From Streptomyces pacificus (GTDB lineage: Bacteria > Actinomycetota > Actinomycetes > Streptomycetales > Streptomycetaceae), in contig NZ_BLLG01000011.1 of NCBI RefSeq assembly GCF_011766325.1, positions 1 to 64,000 on the forward strand: a stretch of DNA of 64,000 nt. Reading direction: 5' to 3'. Positions 33,814 to 42,768 of the stretch are shown here, piece after piece. Every line of letters begins with the position of its first letter. Within the stretch, counting starts at the first letter, position 1. The notes beneath the pieces were generated by a model that made no database searches, was not told where the DNA came from, and worked only from the letters and a program-made list of their open reading frames with translations. A program made the position numbers and the translations under genes.

Positions 33814-36021
33814 ATGGCCGAGCCTGCACCACCTAGCACACCCCGACGGGGCATGACTCCGCGGGCCACCGCAGTCTGGGTACTCGTCGCGCTGACGGGC
33901 GCGGCCGGCTGGAGCATGCTCGCCCTCTCACGGGGGGAGGAGGTCTCAGCCGCCTGGATGCTGGCGGCAGCACTCGGCTCGTACGCCATCGCCTACCGGT
34001 TCTACGCGCGCTTCATCCAGTACCGGGTACTCCGGGCCGACAAGACCCGCGCCACCCCAGCGGAGCGGCTTGACAACGGTGTCGACTTCCACCCGACCGA
34101 CCGGCGGGTGCTGTTCGGCCACCACTTCGCGGCCATCGCCGGAGCGGGCCCGCTGGTCGGCCCGATCCTCGCCGCCCAGATGGGCTATCTGCCGGGCACC
34201 ATATGGATCATCGTCGGAGTGATCTTCGCCGGCGCCGTGCAGGACATGGTCACCCTGTTCTTCTCCACCCGACGGGACGGCCGCTCGCTCGGCCAGATGG
34301 CGCGGGACGAGATCGGCCCCTTCGGCGGCGTCGCCGCCCTGATCGCCGTCTTCGCGATCATGATCATCCTGCTGGCGGTGCTGGCGCTGGTGATCGTCAA
34401 CGCCCTGGCGCACTCCCCCTGGGGGGTGTTCTCCATCGGCATGACGATTCCGATCGCCCTGTTCATGGGCGTCTACCTGCGGATCCTGCGGCCGGGCAGG
34501 GTCAGCGAGGTGTCGATCATCGGCGTCGCGCTGCTGCTCCTCGCGATCATCGCGGGAGGCTGGGTCGCGGACTCCTCGCTCGCAGCGTTCTTCACCCTGG
34601 AGCCGGGCACCCTGGTCGTCTGGATGATGGCCTACGGATTCCTGGCCTCCGTGCTCCCCGTCTGGCTGCTGCTGGCCCCGCGCGACTACCTCTCGACCTT
34701 TATGAAGGTCGGCACCATCGTGCTGCTGGCCCTGGGCGTGGCCGTGGCGATGCCGACGCTGAAGATGCCGGCCGTCACCGAGTTCGCGGGCAGCGGCCAG
34801 GGCCCGGTCTTCGCCGGCTCGCTGTTCCCGTTCGTCTTCATCACCATCGCGTGCGGCGCGCTCTCCGGCTTCCACTCCCTGGTCTCCTCGGGCACCACCC
34901 CGAAGATGATCCAGAAGGAGACCCAGGTCCGGATGATCGGCTACGGCGCCATGCTGACCGAGTCGTTCGTCGCGGTCATGGCGATGATCTGCGCCGCCAT
35001 CCTCGACCCGGGTCTGTACTTCGCGATCAACTCCCCCTCCGGAGTCATCGGCACCACGGTCGACTCCGCCTCCCAGGCGGTCGCCAACCTGGGTTTCACC
35101 GTCACCCCGGAGCAACTCACCCAGGCCGCCAAGGACGTCGAGGAGGCGAGCCTGCTCTCCCGCACCGGCGGCGCGCCGACCTTCGCCCTCGGCATGTCGG
35201 AGATCTTCTCCGCGGTCGTCGGCGGCGCCGGGATGAAGGCGTTCTGGTACCACTTCGCCATCATGTTCGAGGCGCTGTTCATCCTCACCACGCTCGACGC
35301 CGGCACCCGCGTGGGGCGCTTCATGCTGCAGGACACACTCGGCAACGTCTACCGGCCGATGAAGCAGATCAGCTGGAAGCCCGGCGTCTGGTTCGCCAGT
35401 GCGGTCGTCGTCGGCGGCTGGGGCTACTTCCTCTGGGTCGGCGTGCACGACCCGCTCGGCGGCATCAACCAGCTCTTCCCGCTCTTCGGAATCGCCAACC
35501 AGCTCCTCGCCGCCGTCGCCCTCGCCGTCTGCACCACGCTGCTGGTGAAGTCCGGACGCCTCAAGTGGGCCTGGGTCACGGCCGTCCCGCTCGCCTGGGA
35601 CGTCACGGTCACCCTCACCGCGAGCTGGCAGAAGGTCTTCTCCGCCGACCCGAAGGTGGGCTTCTTCTCCCAGCGCGAGAAGTACCAGGCGGGCATCGAC
35701 TCCGGCGAGGTGCTGGCTCCGGCGAAGACGATGGACGACATGCACACCATCGTCACCAACTCGACCGTCGACGGCGTGCTCTCGGCACTGTTCGCCCTCC
35801 TCATCGTGGTGGTCCTGGCGGACGCCGCCCGGGTCTGCTTCCGGGCGATCAGCAATCCGGAGACCGTCCGGCTCGCCGAGGCCCCGTACGTCGAGTCGAA
35901 GCTCGTCGCGCCCGCCGGGATGTTCGCCACGAAGGAGGAGAAGGCGGAGCTCGCGGCGGTCGCCGCCGGAGCCGGCGCCGGTGCCCCGGAGCACGAGGCC
36001 GCCGTAAGCGGCCGGACATGA
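33814..36021 (+). CDS. cstA: Carbon starvation protein CstA-like pyruvate/peptide transporter
   Basis: A 735-residue membrane protein with about 16-18 helices. Family signatures are visible: RVLFGHHFAAIAGAGPLVGP, LAAQMGYLPGTIWIIVGVIF, GAVQDMVTLFFSTRRDGRSL, SGFHSLVSSGTTPKMIQKE and the LDAGTRVGRFMLQDTLGN stretch. The C-terminal CstA domain ends in a soluble Ala-rich tail. The family imports pyruvate or peptides during carbon limitation. ATG 33814 with GGGAG is preferred. It is coupled to the small YbdD-type gene by an ATGA overlap and lies 180 bases after dasR. Confidence 0.95.
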   Translation: MAEPAPPSTPRRGMTPRATAVWVLVALTGAAGWSMLALSRGEEVSAAWMLAAALGSYAIAYRFYARFIQYRVLRADKTRATPAERLDNGVDFHPTDRRVLFGHHFAAIAGAGPLVGPILAAQMGYLPGTIWIIVGVIFAGAVQDMVTLFFSTRRDGRSLGQMARDEIGPFGGVAALIAVFAIMIILLAVLALVIVNALAHSPWGVFSIGMTIPIALFMGVYLRILRPGRVSEVSIIGVALLLLAIIAGGWVADSSLAAFFTLEPGTLVVWMMAYGFLASVLPVWLLLAPRDYLSTFMKVGTIVLLALGVAVAMPTLKMPAVTEFAGSGQGPVFAGSLFPFVFITIACGALSGFHSLVSSGTTPKMIQKETQVRMIGYGAMLTESFVAVMAMICAAILDPGLYFAINSPSGVIGTTVDSASQAVANLGFTVTPEQLTQAAKDVEEASLLSRTGGAPTFALGMSEIFSAVVGGAGMKAFWYHFAIMFEALFILTTLDAGTRVGRFMLQDTLGNVYRPMKQISWKPGVWFASAVVVGGWGYFLWVGVHDPLGGINQLFPLFGIANQLLAAVALAVCTTLLVKSGRLKWAWVTAVPLAWDVTVTLTASWQKVFSADPKVGFFSQREKYQAGIDSGEVLAPAKTMDDMHTIVTNSTVDGVLSALFALLIVVVLADAARVCFRAISNPETVRLAEAPYVESKLVAPAGMFATKEEKAELAAVAAGAGAGAPEHEAAVSGRT

Positions 36022-36260
36022 GTACCGTCGCGGGAATGGCGGGCACGGCGGGCACGGCGGTGGCGAACGGGGTACGGCGGGCGGTCGGCTGGGTCCGCTG
36101 GTACGTGCGCGAGGTCTCGGGCGAGTCGGTGTACGACCGCTATGTGGCGCACACCCGGGCACACGACCCCGGTGCGGAGGTCCTTTCCCGCCGCGAGTTC
36201 GAGCGCCGCCGCACGGACGAGCGGGAGGCCGACCCCCGCAAGGGATTCCGCTGCTGCTGA
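36018..36260 (+). CDS. YbdD/YjiX (DUF466) family small protein
   Basis: An 80-residue partner of CstA-type transporters. The conserved part reads YVREVSGESVYDRYVAHTRA and LSRREFERRRTDERE, ending in the invariant RKGFRCC. Its start overlaps the cstA stop, so the two are co-translated. In E. coli the homologues are required for the transporter's pyruvate-uptake activity (family knowledge). The first 20 residues are Gly/Ala/Thr-rich. Confidence 0.92.
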   Translation: MSTVAGMAGTAGTAVANGVRRAVGWVRWYVREVSGESVYDRYVAHTRAHDPGAEVLSRREFERRRTDEREADPRKGFRCC

Positions 36261-36281
36261 GCACCCGCTCCCGCCGGCCGG

Positions 36282-36324
36282 CCTCGGGCCTCCGCCTCCC
36301 TCGGGGGAGAGCGGAGGCCCGAGG
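36282..36324 (+). terminator. 14-bp hairpin after cstA operon
   Basis: CCTCGGGCCTCCGC (36282-36295) pairs with GCGGAGGCCCGAGG (36311-36324), 21 bases after the stop. Confidence 0.85.
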
Positions 36325-36404
36325 GCCTCCCCGCGGCCACGGAGGACGCGGCCGCCCGCGGGGCACCCCCCACCCCACCGCCGCACAGGGCACCACCGGC
36401 CCCC

Positions 36405-36560
36405 ACCGCGCGGAACACCACATGGGGAACGTCACCGCCGCGCGGAACACCCACGCGGAACGTCACCACCGCACGGAACACCACCGCACGGAACAGCACC
36501 GCCGCACGGAACAGCACCACGGGGAACAGCACCGCCCGGAACGCCGCCCGCCCCGCCGCC
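36405..36560. repeat. Degenerate 15-19 bp repeats (GCRCGGAACAnCACC)
   Basis: Around ten imperfect copies of CGGAACRSCACC follow each other, with spacing of 13-19 bases, between the cstA operon and the nrdAB control region. The array is purine-skewed on one strand and has no stop codons in some frames, but does not look like protein. Confidence 0.85.
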
Positions 36561-36643
36561 AGGACACCCCCGCGGGACCGGGGACCCGCGCCGGGCCCCC
36601 CGCCCCCGGGCACCTCCGCCCTCAAGCCCTGAGCCGAGCCACG

Positions 36644-36691
36644 ACACAACATGTGGGGGGTACCGCAACCCACCGCCCCCACATGTATGCT
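36644..36691. promoter_or_regulatory. Pair of NrdR boxes at the nrdAB promoter
   Basis: Two 16-base sites, ACACAACATGTGGGGG (36644-36659) and CCCCCACATGTATGCT (36676-36691), are centred 32 bases apart, three helical turns, as required for cooperative NrdR binding. Together they form a perfect 11-bp inverted repeat (ACATGTGGGGG/CCCCCACATGT). The second site ends in TATGCT, a plausible -10. Identification as NrdR boxes rests on spacing, position and resemblance to the NrdR consensus. Confidence 0.75.
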
Positions 36692-36699
36692 CATCCTCG

Positions 36700-36860
36700 C
36701 TGTCGACGCAGGGGAATCCGGTGGGAAACCGGAACTGTCCCGCAACGGTGTACCGGTGTGCGCTGGTCCGAAACCAGGACCCGTCCCGTGTGAGTCCGAG
36801 AACCTGCCGGCGGTGCGCCCGGACCGTCCGGCCCGGGTGCCCAGACGTCCGGGCCTCGCG
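36700..36860 (+). ncRNA. Adenosylcobalamin riboswitch controlling nrdAB
   Basis: The aptamer core reads GGAATCCGGTGGGAAACCGG then AACTGTCCCGCAACGGTG, with the later conserved box GTGAGTCCGAGAACCTGCCG ending at about 36810. This is the classic B12-box pattern. A hairpin GGCCCGG/CCGGGCC (36830-36836 with 36849-36855) follows and may be the expression platform, 95 bases before the nrdA GTG. In S. coelicolor AdoCbl shuts off the class Ia reductase through such a switch because the cell also has a B12-dependent class II enzyme. Boundaries are approximate. Confidence 0.9.
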
Positions 36861-36949
36861 GAAAAGGCCGGTGGACGCGGTCCGCCCTGCCCGGGTGAGC
36901 GTCCGCGCACCGCCCCGCCGGCCCCCAGCCGAGCGAGGGAGAGCACCCC

Positions 36950-39343
36950 GTGACCATCGCGCCGCCCGATCCTGCTTCAGCGCAGCTCGCCGACGGACCA
37001 GGCACCGCGCTTCTGCGGACCCTGACCGAGCTCACCGCCGACCTGCCCGACACCGACCCCGGCCGGGTGGCCGGGGCCGCCCTCCGGGGCCGTCACGCGG
37101 GATCGGACGAGGCCGAACTGCGCGAACTGGCCACCGAGGCGGCCGCCGGCCTGATCTCCGAGGACCCGGCGTACTCCCGGCTCGCGGCACGACTGCTCAC
37201 CCTCACCATCGCCGAAGAGGCGGCCGGCCAGGGCGCCTCCGCGTTCTCCGGCTCGATCGCCGCCGGCCACCGCGAGGGGCTGATCGCGGACCGCACGGCC
37301 GTCTTCGTCCAGACGCACGCCCGGCGCCTCGACGCGCTGGTCGACCCGGACGCCGACGACCGCTTCGGGTACTTCGGTCTGCGCACCCTCTACAGCCGCT
37401 ATCTGCTCCGGCACCCGATCACCCGCAAGGTCGTCGAGACCCCGCAGTACTTCATGCTGCGCGTCGCCTGCGGTCTCGCCGAGGACGACTCCCCGCGCGC
37501 GCTGGAGGAAGTGGCCTCCCTCTACGGGCTGATGAGCCGCCTCGACTACCTGCCGTCCTCCCCCACGCTCTTCAACTCCGGCACCCGGCACCCCCAGATG
37601 TCGTCCTGCTACCTGCTGGACTCCCCGCTGGACGAGCTGGACTCCATCTACCAGCGCTACCACCAGGTGGCGCGGCTCTCCAAGCACGCGGGCGGTATCG
37701 GGCTGTCGTACTCCCGCATCCGCTCCCGCGGTTCGCTCATCCGGGGCACCAACGGCCACTCCAACGGCATCGTGCCGTTCCTGCGCACCCTGGACTCCTC
37801 GGTGGCCGCCGTCAACCAGGGCGGCCGGCGCAAGGGCGCGGCCTGCGTGTACCTGGAGACCTGGCACGCGGACATCGAGGAGTTCCTGGAGCTGCGCGAC
37901 AACACGGGCGAGGAGGCGCGCCGCACGCACAACCTCAACCTGGCGCACTGGATCCCCGACGAGTTCATGCGCCGGGTCGACGCCGACGCCCACTGGTCGC
38001 TGTTCTCCCCCGCCGACGTGCCGGAGCTCGTCGATCTCTGGGGCGGCGACTTCGACGCCGCGTACCGCAGGGCGGAGGCCGCCGGGCTCGCCCGCCGCAC
38101 CATCCCCGCCCGTGAGCTGTACGGGCGGATGATGCGCACCCTCGCCCAGACCGGCAACGGCTGGATGACCTTCAAGGACGCCTCCAACCGCACCGCCAAC
38201 CAGACCGCGGAGCCCGGGACCGCCGTCCACTCCTCCAACCTGTGCACCGAGATCATCGAGGTGACCGACGACGGCGAGACGGCGGTCTGCAACCTCGGCT
38301 CGGTGAACCTCGGCGCGTTCGTCGTACCGGGCGCCGCCGACGGCGAGGAGGTGATCGACTGGGCGCGGCTGGACGACACCGTCCGCACCGCCGTGACCTT
38401 CCTCGACCGGGTCGTCGACATCAACTACTACCCGACCGAGCAGGCCGGCCGCTCCAACTCCCGGTGGCGCCCGGTGGGCCTCGGCGCGATGGGCCTCCAG
38501 GACGTCTTCTTCAAGCTGCGCCTGCCCTTCGACTCCGCCGCGGCGAAGGCCCTGTCCACACGCATCGCCGAGCGGATCATGCTGGCCGCCTACGAGGCGT
38601 CCTGCGAACTGGCCGAGCGCAGCGGGCCGCTGCCGGCCTGGGAGCGGACCCGCACCGCCCGGGGCGTGCTGCACCCCGACCACTACGACACGCGCCTGGC
38701 CTGGCCCGAGCGCTGGGCCGCGCTGCGCGAGCGGGTCGCCGCCACCGGCATGCGCAACTCGCTGCTGCTGGCCATCGCGCCGACCGCCACCATCGCGTCG
38801 ATCGCCGGTGTGTACGAGTGCATCGAGCCGCAGGTGTCCAACCTCTTCAAGCGCGAGACGCTGTCGGGCGAGTTCCTCCAGGTGAACTCCTACCTGGTAC
38901 ACGACCTGAAGCGGCTCGGCGTGTGGGACGCACAGACCCGGGAGGCGCTGCGCGACTCCGGCGGTTCGGTACAGGGCCTGAACTGGATCCCAGCGGAGGT
39001 GCGGGAGCTGTACCGGACCGCCTGGGAGATCCCGCAGCGCGGCCTGATCGACATGGCCGCGGCCCGCACCCCGTTCCTGGACCAGTCGCAGTCGCTGAAC
39101 CTCTTCATGGAGACGCCGACCATCGGCAAGCTCTCCTCGATGTACGCGTACGCCTGGAAGCAGGGTCTGAAGACCACGTACTACCTGCGGTCCCGCCCCG
39201 CGACCCGGATCGCCCGGGCCGCCTCGGGCACGACCCCGGCCGCCACCATCCCGGCCGCCACCCTCCCCGTCCAGCAGGCCGCCGACCCCGATGCCGTCGC
39301 CTGCTCCCTGGAGAACCCGGAGTCCTGCGAGGCCTGCCAGTAA
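36950..39343 (+). CDS. nrdA: Class Ia ribonucleoside-diphosphate reductase, large subunit
   Basis: A 797-residue alpha subunit that reduces ribonucleotides. The redox and radical cysteines lie in MSSCYLLDSPLDELDS, HSSNLCTEIIEV and ETAVCNLGSVNLG. The tyrosine pair of the radical path is in LKTTYYLRSRPA and the thioredoxin-accepting C-terminal pair in NPESCEACQ. The PTATIASIAG loop is present. The N-terminal 90 residues are Ala-rich and lack an obvious canonical ATP cone, so activity regulation may be unusual. GTG 36950 follows GGGAGAG. The gene sits below NrdR boxes and an AdoCbl riboswitch and is followed by nrdB after 56 bases. Confidence 0.96.
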   Translation: MTIAPPDPASAQLADGPGTALLRTLTELTADLPDTDPGRVAGAALRGRHAGSDEAELRELATEAAAGLISEDPAYSRLAARLLTLTIAEEAAGQGASAFSGSIAAGHREGLIADRTAVFVQTHARRLDALVDPDADDRFGYFGLRTLYSRYLLRHPITRKVVETPQYFMLRVACGLAEDDSPRALEEVASLYGLMSRLDYLPSSPTLFNSGTRHPQMSSCYLLDSPLDELDSIYQRYHQVARLSKHAGGIGLSYSRIRSRGSLIRGTNGHSNGIVPFLRTLDSSVAAVNQGGRRKGAACVYLETWHADIEEFLELRDNTGEEARRTHNLNLAHWIPDEFMRRVDADAHWSLFSPADVPELVDLWGGDFDAAYRRAEAAGLARRTIPARELYGRMMRTLAQTGNGWMTFKDASNRTANQTAEPGTAVHSSNLCTEIIEVTDDGETAVCNLGSVNLGAFVVPGAADGEEVIDWARLDDTVRTAVTFLDRVVDINYYPTEQAGRSNSRWRPVGLGAMGLQDVFFKLRLPFDSAAAKALSTRIAERIMLAAYEASCELAERSGPLPAWERTRTARGVLHPDHYDTRLAWPERWAALRERVAATGMRNSLLLAIAPTATIASIAGVYECIEPQVSNLFKRETLSGEFLQVNSYLVHDLKRLGVWDAQTREALRDSGGSVQGLNWIPAEVRELYRTAWEIPQRGLIDMAAARTPFLDQSQSLNLFMETPTIGKLSSMYAYAWKQGLKTTYYLRSRPATRIARAASGTTPAATIPAATLPVQQAADPDAVACSLENPESCEACQ

Positions 39344-39399
39344 CTCCGCCCCGCCATCCGCACCCCACCTCTGGAGGACGGCGCCCCGCGCCGGCTGCT

Positions 39400-40407
39400 A
39401 TGAACGACAAGAACCTGCTCGATCCGGGCTTCGAGCTGACGCTGCGCCCGATGCGCTACCCGGACTTCTACGACCGCTACCGGGACGCCATCAAGAACAC
39501 CTGGACGGTGGAGGAGGTCGACCTCCACTCGGACGTCGCCGACCTCGCCAGGCTCAGCCCGGGCGAGCAGCACCTGATCGGCCGCCTGGTCGCGTTCTTC
39601 GCGACCGGCGACTCGATCGTCGCGAACAACCTGGTGCTGACGCTGTACAAGCACATCAACTCCCCCGAGGCGCGCCTCTACCTGTCGCGGCAGCTCTTCG
39701 AGGAGGCCGTGCACGTCCAGTTCTATCTGACGCTGCTCGACACCTATCTGCCCGACCCGGAGGACCGCGCCGCGGCCTTCGCCGCGGTGGAGAACATCCC
39801 GTCGATCCGGGAGAAGGCCCAGTTCTGCTTCCGGTGGATGGACTCGGTCGAGACGATCGACCGGCTGGAGAGCCGGGCCGACCGGCGCCGCTTCCTGCTG
39901 AACCTGATCTGCTTCGCGGCCTGCATCGAGGGGCTGTTCTTCTACGGGGCTTTCGCCTACGTGTACTGGTTCCGTTCGCGGGGCCTGCTGCACGGGCTGG
40001 CGACCGGGACGAACTGGGTGTTCCGGGACGAGACCATGCACATGAACTTCGCCTTCGAGGTCGTGGACACGGTCCGCAAGGAGGAGCCCGAGCTCTTCGA
40101 CGACGCCCTCGGGCAGCAGGTCACGGACATGCTGAAGGAGGCGGTCGAGGCCGAGCTGCAGTTCGCCCGCGACCTGTGCGGCGACGGGCTGCCGGGAATG
40201 AACACCGAGTCGATGCGCGCGTACCTGGAGTGCGTCGCCGACCAGCGGCTGACCCGGCTGGGCTTCGCCCCGGTGTTCGGCTCGCAGAACCCGTTCTCCT
40301 TCATGGAGTTGCAGGGCGTGCAGGAGCTGACGAACTTCTTCGAGCGCCGGCCGTCGGCGTACCAGGTCGCGGTCGAGGGCACGGTCGACCTGGACGAGGA
40401 CTTCTGA
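39400..40407 (+). CDS. nrdB: Class Ia ribonucleoside-diphosphate reductase, small subunit
   Basis: A 335-residue ferritin-like beta subunit that makes the tyrosyl radical. The di-iron and radical residues appear in order: Asp71 (FFATGDSIVANN), Glu102 and His105 with the radical tyrosine at Tyr109 (FEEAVHVQFYLTLLDTY), then the second iron-ligand set (ACIEGLFFYG and FRDETMHMNFAFE). The C-terminal tail ends VDLDEDF, which docks to NrdA. The ATG at 39400 follows CTGGAGGACGG. No third operon gene (the AraC-like nrdS reported in S. coelicolor) follows. The next gene is on the other strand. Confidence 0.96.
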   Translation: MNDKNLLDPGFELTLRPMRYPDFYDRYRDAIKNTWTVEEVDLHSDVADLARLSPGEQHLIGRLVAFFATGDSIVANNLVLTLYKHINSPEARLYLSRQLFEEAVHVQFYLTLLDTYLPDPEDRAAAFAAVENIPSIREKAQFCFRWMDSVETIDRLESRADRRRFLLNLICFAACIEGLFFYGAFAYVYWFRSRGLLHGLATGTNWVFRDETMHMNFAFEVVDTVRKEEPELFDDALGQQVTDMLKEAVEAELQFARDLCGDGLPGMNTESMRAYLECVADQRLTRLGFAPVFGSQNPFSFMELQGVQELTNFFERRPSAYQVAVEGTVDLDEDF

Positions 40408-40808
40408 CGCGGGTCTCTGGTCTCTGCACGGATCTCGCGCGGATCTCTGGCGCGGATCTCTGACACCTGCTTGCGGCCCCGGCTTCTCACGTCGCCGGGG
40501 CCCCGGCTCTTCGGGGACGGCCTCTGACGAGGGCTTTTGAGGAAGGCGCTCAGGACGGCGCGGGGCAGCGGCCCCGCCCGCCCGCGGCCCCTCGGCGGTC
40601 CGGGCGCCCGCCCGCGTCGTGTGCCGTCCGCGCGGGCGGGTCCGCGGCCCCTCGGCGATCATGACCGCGCCCCGCACCGGGTGGTTCCGTGCGGGGCGGG
40701 GCGGGGCGAGCGGCACACGACGCGGGCGGGCACACGGCACACGGCACACGGGGACGGTTTGTCCGGCACGGGTCGGCCGTCGCACACGGGACGGCTCCGC
40801 CGGCGCGC
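40408..40808. other. nrdB-def intergenic region
   Basis: About 400 bases between convergent genes. It has the terminator at 40475-40502, a degenerate GCGGATCTCTGG repeat (40425-40460) and a run of CACACGGCAC-type repeats at 40731-40750. No gene is recognisable, and there is no trace of the terpene synthase and P450 genes that I recall at this place in S. coelicolor. Confidence 0.5.
40475..40502 (+). terminator. Hairpin terminator of nrdAB
   Basis: GGCCCCGGC (40475-40483) pairs with GCCGGGGCC (40494-40502), 68 bases after the nrdB stop, with a ten-base loop. Confidence 0.75.
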
Positions 40809-41438
40809 TCAGTCGTTGGGCACGGTCTCGTAGCGCGGCGTGCCCTCGGCCATCTGCCGCAGCGCGTCCTTGCGGTCCCGCTTCGACAGCCGGTCGATAT
40901 AGAGCCGGCCGTACAGATGGTCCGTCTCGTGCTGCAGGCAGCGCGCGAAGTAGCCGGTGCCGCGCACCTTGATCGGCTTGCCCTCGGCATCCTGGCCGTG
41001 CACCTCGGCGTAGTCCGGGCGGGCGAGCGACGCATACGCCGTCGGGACCGAGAGACAGCCCTCGTTGGAGTCGTCGAGAACCCGGCGCTCCGGCGGCAGC
41101 TCCTGCAGCACCGGGTTGCAGACGACGCCCACATGGCGCTCGCCCTCGTCGTCCGGGCAGTCGTAGACGAAGACCTTGAGGTCCACGCCGATCTGGTTGG
41201 CGGCCAGGCCCACGCCCTCCGCCGCCCGCTGGCTGGCGAACATGTCGTCGATCAGCGCCGCGAGCCCGTCGTCGAACTCGGTGACGTCCCGGCACTCCCG
41301 GTGGAGCACCGGATTGCCGACGACGGTGATGGGACGGGCGCTGCCGCGCTCGCGATGGGTCCGCTCGCGCTCCTCGCAGTCCTCCGTGTCGACGGCGAAG
41401 CCGCCGCTGATCTGCTCGTCCGTCTCCTGCTGCGCCAT
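40809..41438 (-). CDS. def: Peptide deformylase
   Basis: A 209-residue metalloenzyme that removes the formyl group from nascent proteins. All three motifs are intact: [13 protein letters not shown] (motif 1), [10 protein letters not shown] (motif 2, metal cysteine) and [14 protein letters not shown] (motif 3, metal histidines). There is an N-terminal extension of about 35 charged residues ([20 protein letters not shown]). Streptomyces have several deformylases and this is one of the typical type I class. It is transcribed in the same direction as the TPR gene, 66 bases downstream of it. Confidence 0.95.
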   Translation of the reverse strand: MAQQETDEQISGGFAVDTEDCEERERTHRERGSARPITVVGNPVLHRECRDVTEFDDGLAALIDDMFASQRAAEGVGLAANQIGVDLKVFVYDCPDDEGERHVGVVCNPVLQELPPERRVLDDSNEGCLSVPTAYASLARPDYAEVHGQDAEGKPIKVRGTGYFARCLQHETDHLYGRLYIDRLSKRDRKDALRQMAEGTPRYETVPND

Positions 41439-41504
41439 TTCCGCCGTAAGCCTTCCTCAAAACCGTCTCGATGACCCGTACAGCCTACGGCCCTGCGGCG
41501 GTGG

Positions 41505-42500
41505 TCAGCAGACCTCCTCCAGATCGCGCCACTCCCGGCTGCCGGGGCTGTCGGCCACCCAGCCGTCGAGCAGTCCCCGCACGAGCGCGGCGGGCGCGGC
41601 GATCCCGCACTCCCGCTCCGGCACCCAGAGCTCACCGGCCGTGCGGTGGCCCAGCGGGCCCGGATGACCCGGCTCGCTGTGGTCGTGCGGGTCCAGATGC
41701 TCTCCCTCGCCCTCGGCGCTCGGCATCACTCCCTCGGAACAGGTCCGGCACAGCAGCCGCACCGACGAGGACCAGTCCTCGGCCGCGAAGCCCGCGTCGG
41801 CGGCAAGCTGTTCCAGCGCGTCCCGGTCCTCCTCCGTCGCGGCCTCGAGCAGCACCACCCACGTCGGCACGGGCGAGGGCGCCCAGAGCTCGATCTCGTC
41901 GAAGACGGGGAAGCTGTGCCCCGCGGTGGTGGTGCGCTCGCCGTGCGGAACACCGTCGTGCAGAACGACCTCGCCCCAGCGCCTGCCGGACGAAGGCAGC
42001 GGGATCGACAGCACCTCTATCCGCGCGGGGTCGAGCCTGCGACCCCACACGACCTCCGCCTCGCCCTCGGGCGACAGCCGCACGGCCGCGCTGCCCAGCT
42101 CCATCCCGACGGGCTCCGCGGCCGCCCCGCCGCCCGCGGCCCTGGGGCGGCCGGGCACCTTCAGCCCGTAGGCCTGCCAGGCGCGCCGGGCCAGCGGCCA
42201 GTCCTGGAGGGCCGTGGCGGCGATCCCCACGTTCCACCAGTCGGGTGCGCCCGTCTCCTTGTCCAGGAGGGCGACGGCCCGCAGGCCCGCGGCGCGGGCC
42301 TGCTCCCAGTCGTGGCGGAATTTGTGCAGGAGGGCCAGGTTGAACCACGACTCCGACAGCCAGGGCTCCAGGTCCGCCGCGCGCGTCAGCAGCGCGCCCG
42401 CGTCCTCGTACCGGCCGTCGCCGATCAGCGTGAACGCGCGGTCGGTGGCCTGCCGCCAAGAGGCGGAGGGCCGATGCCGTACCTTCCCGAAGATCCTCAC
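41505..42500 (-). CDS. Tetratricopeptide-repeat protein
   Basis: A 331-residue cytoplasmic protein from GTG 42500 (MRIFGKVRHRPSASWRQATD). Residues 15-120 form two to three TPR-like helical pairs (AFTLIGDGRYEDAGALLTRA, WFNLALLHKFRHDWEQARAA, DWPLARRAWQAYG). The rest is a conserved domain rich in W and acidic residues (EVVWGRRLDPARIEVLSIPL, FPVFDEIELWAPSPVPTWVV) and contains LLCRTCSEG. It is conserved in Streptomyces without a known function. A further upstream start exists, but the GTG matches the protein-like beginning. Confidence 0.85.
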   Translation of the reverse strand: MRIFGKVRHRPSASWRQATDRAFTLIGDGRYEDAGALLTRAADLEPWLSESWFNLALLHKFRHDWEQARAAGLRAVALLDKETGAPDWWNVGIAATALQDWPLARRAWQAYGLKVPGRPRAAGGGAAAEPVGMELGSAAVRLSPEGEAEVVWGRRLDPARIEVLSIPLPSSGRRWGEVVLHDGVPHGERTTTAGHSFPVFDEIELWAPSPVPTWVVLLEAATEEDRDALEQLAADAGFAAEDWSSSVRLLCRTCSEGVMPSAEGEGEHLDPHDHSEPGHPGPLGHRTAGELWVPERECGIAAPAALVRGLLDGWVADSPGSREWRDLEEVC

Positions 42501-42588
42501 GATTCCCGCCTGCCGGTCGCTCGGGTCATTGCCCCCGCACACCGCCTGAATGACCGTGTGCCGATGTCTCTCAGTGCTCCTTCTCCGT

Positions 42589-42648
42589 GCTCTCCGGCGC
42601 TCTCCAGCGCTCTCCGGCGCTCTCCGGCGCTCTCCGGCGCTCCCACAA
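42589..42648. repeat. 10-bp tandem repeat x5 (GCTCTCCGGC)
   Basis: Five copies run from 42589, with one substitution in the second, followed by diverged copies to about 42720. The array fills most of the 268-base gap between the TPR gene and the HD-domain gene, and I see no gene in that gap. Confidence 0.93.
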
Positions 42649-42768
42649 GCGCTGCTCCAGCCCTGCCTCGGCGCCCGGCGCTCCCGCAGGCGCCCCGCAG
42701 TCCTGCTTCAGCGCTCTTTCCTTCGCATCCAACCATGCCCGCTCGGACGCCCGCTCATTACCCATGGG

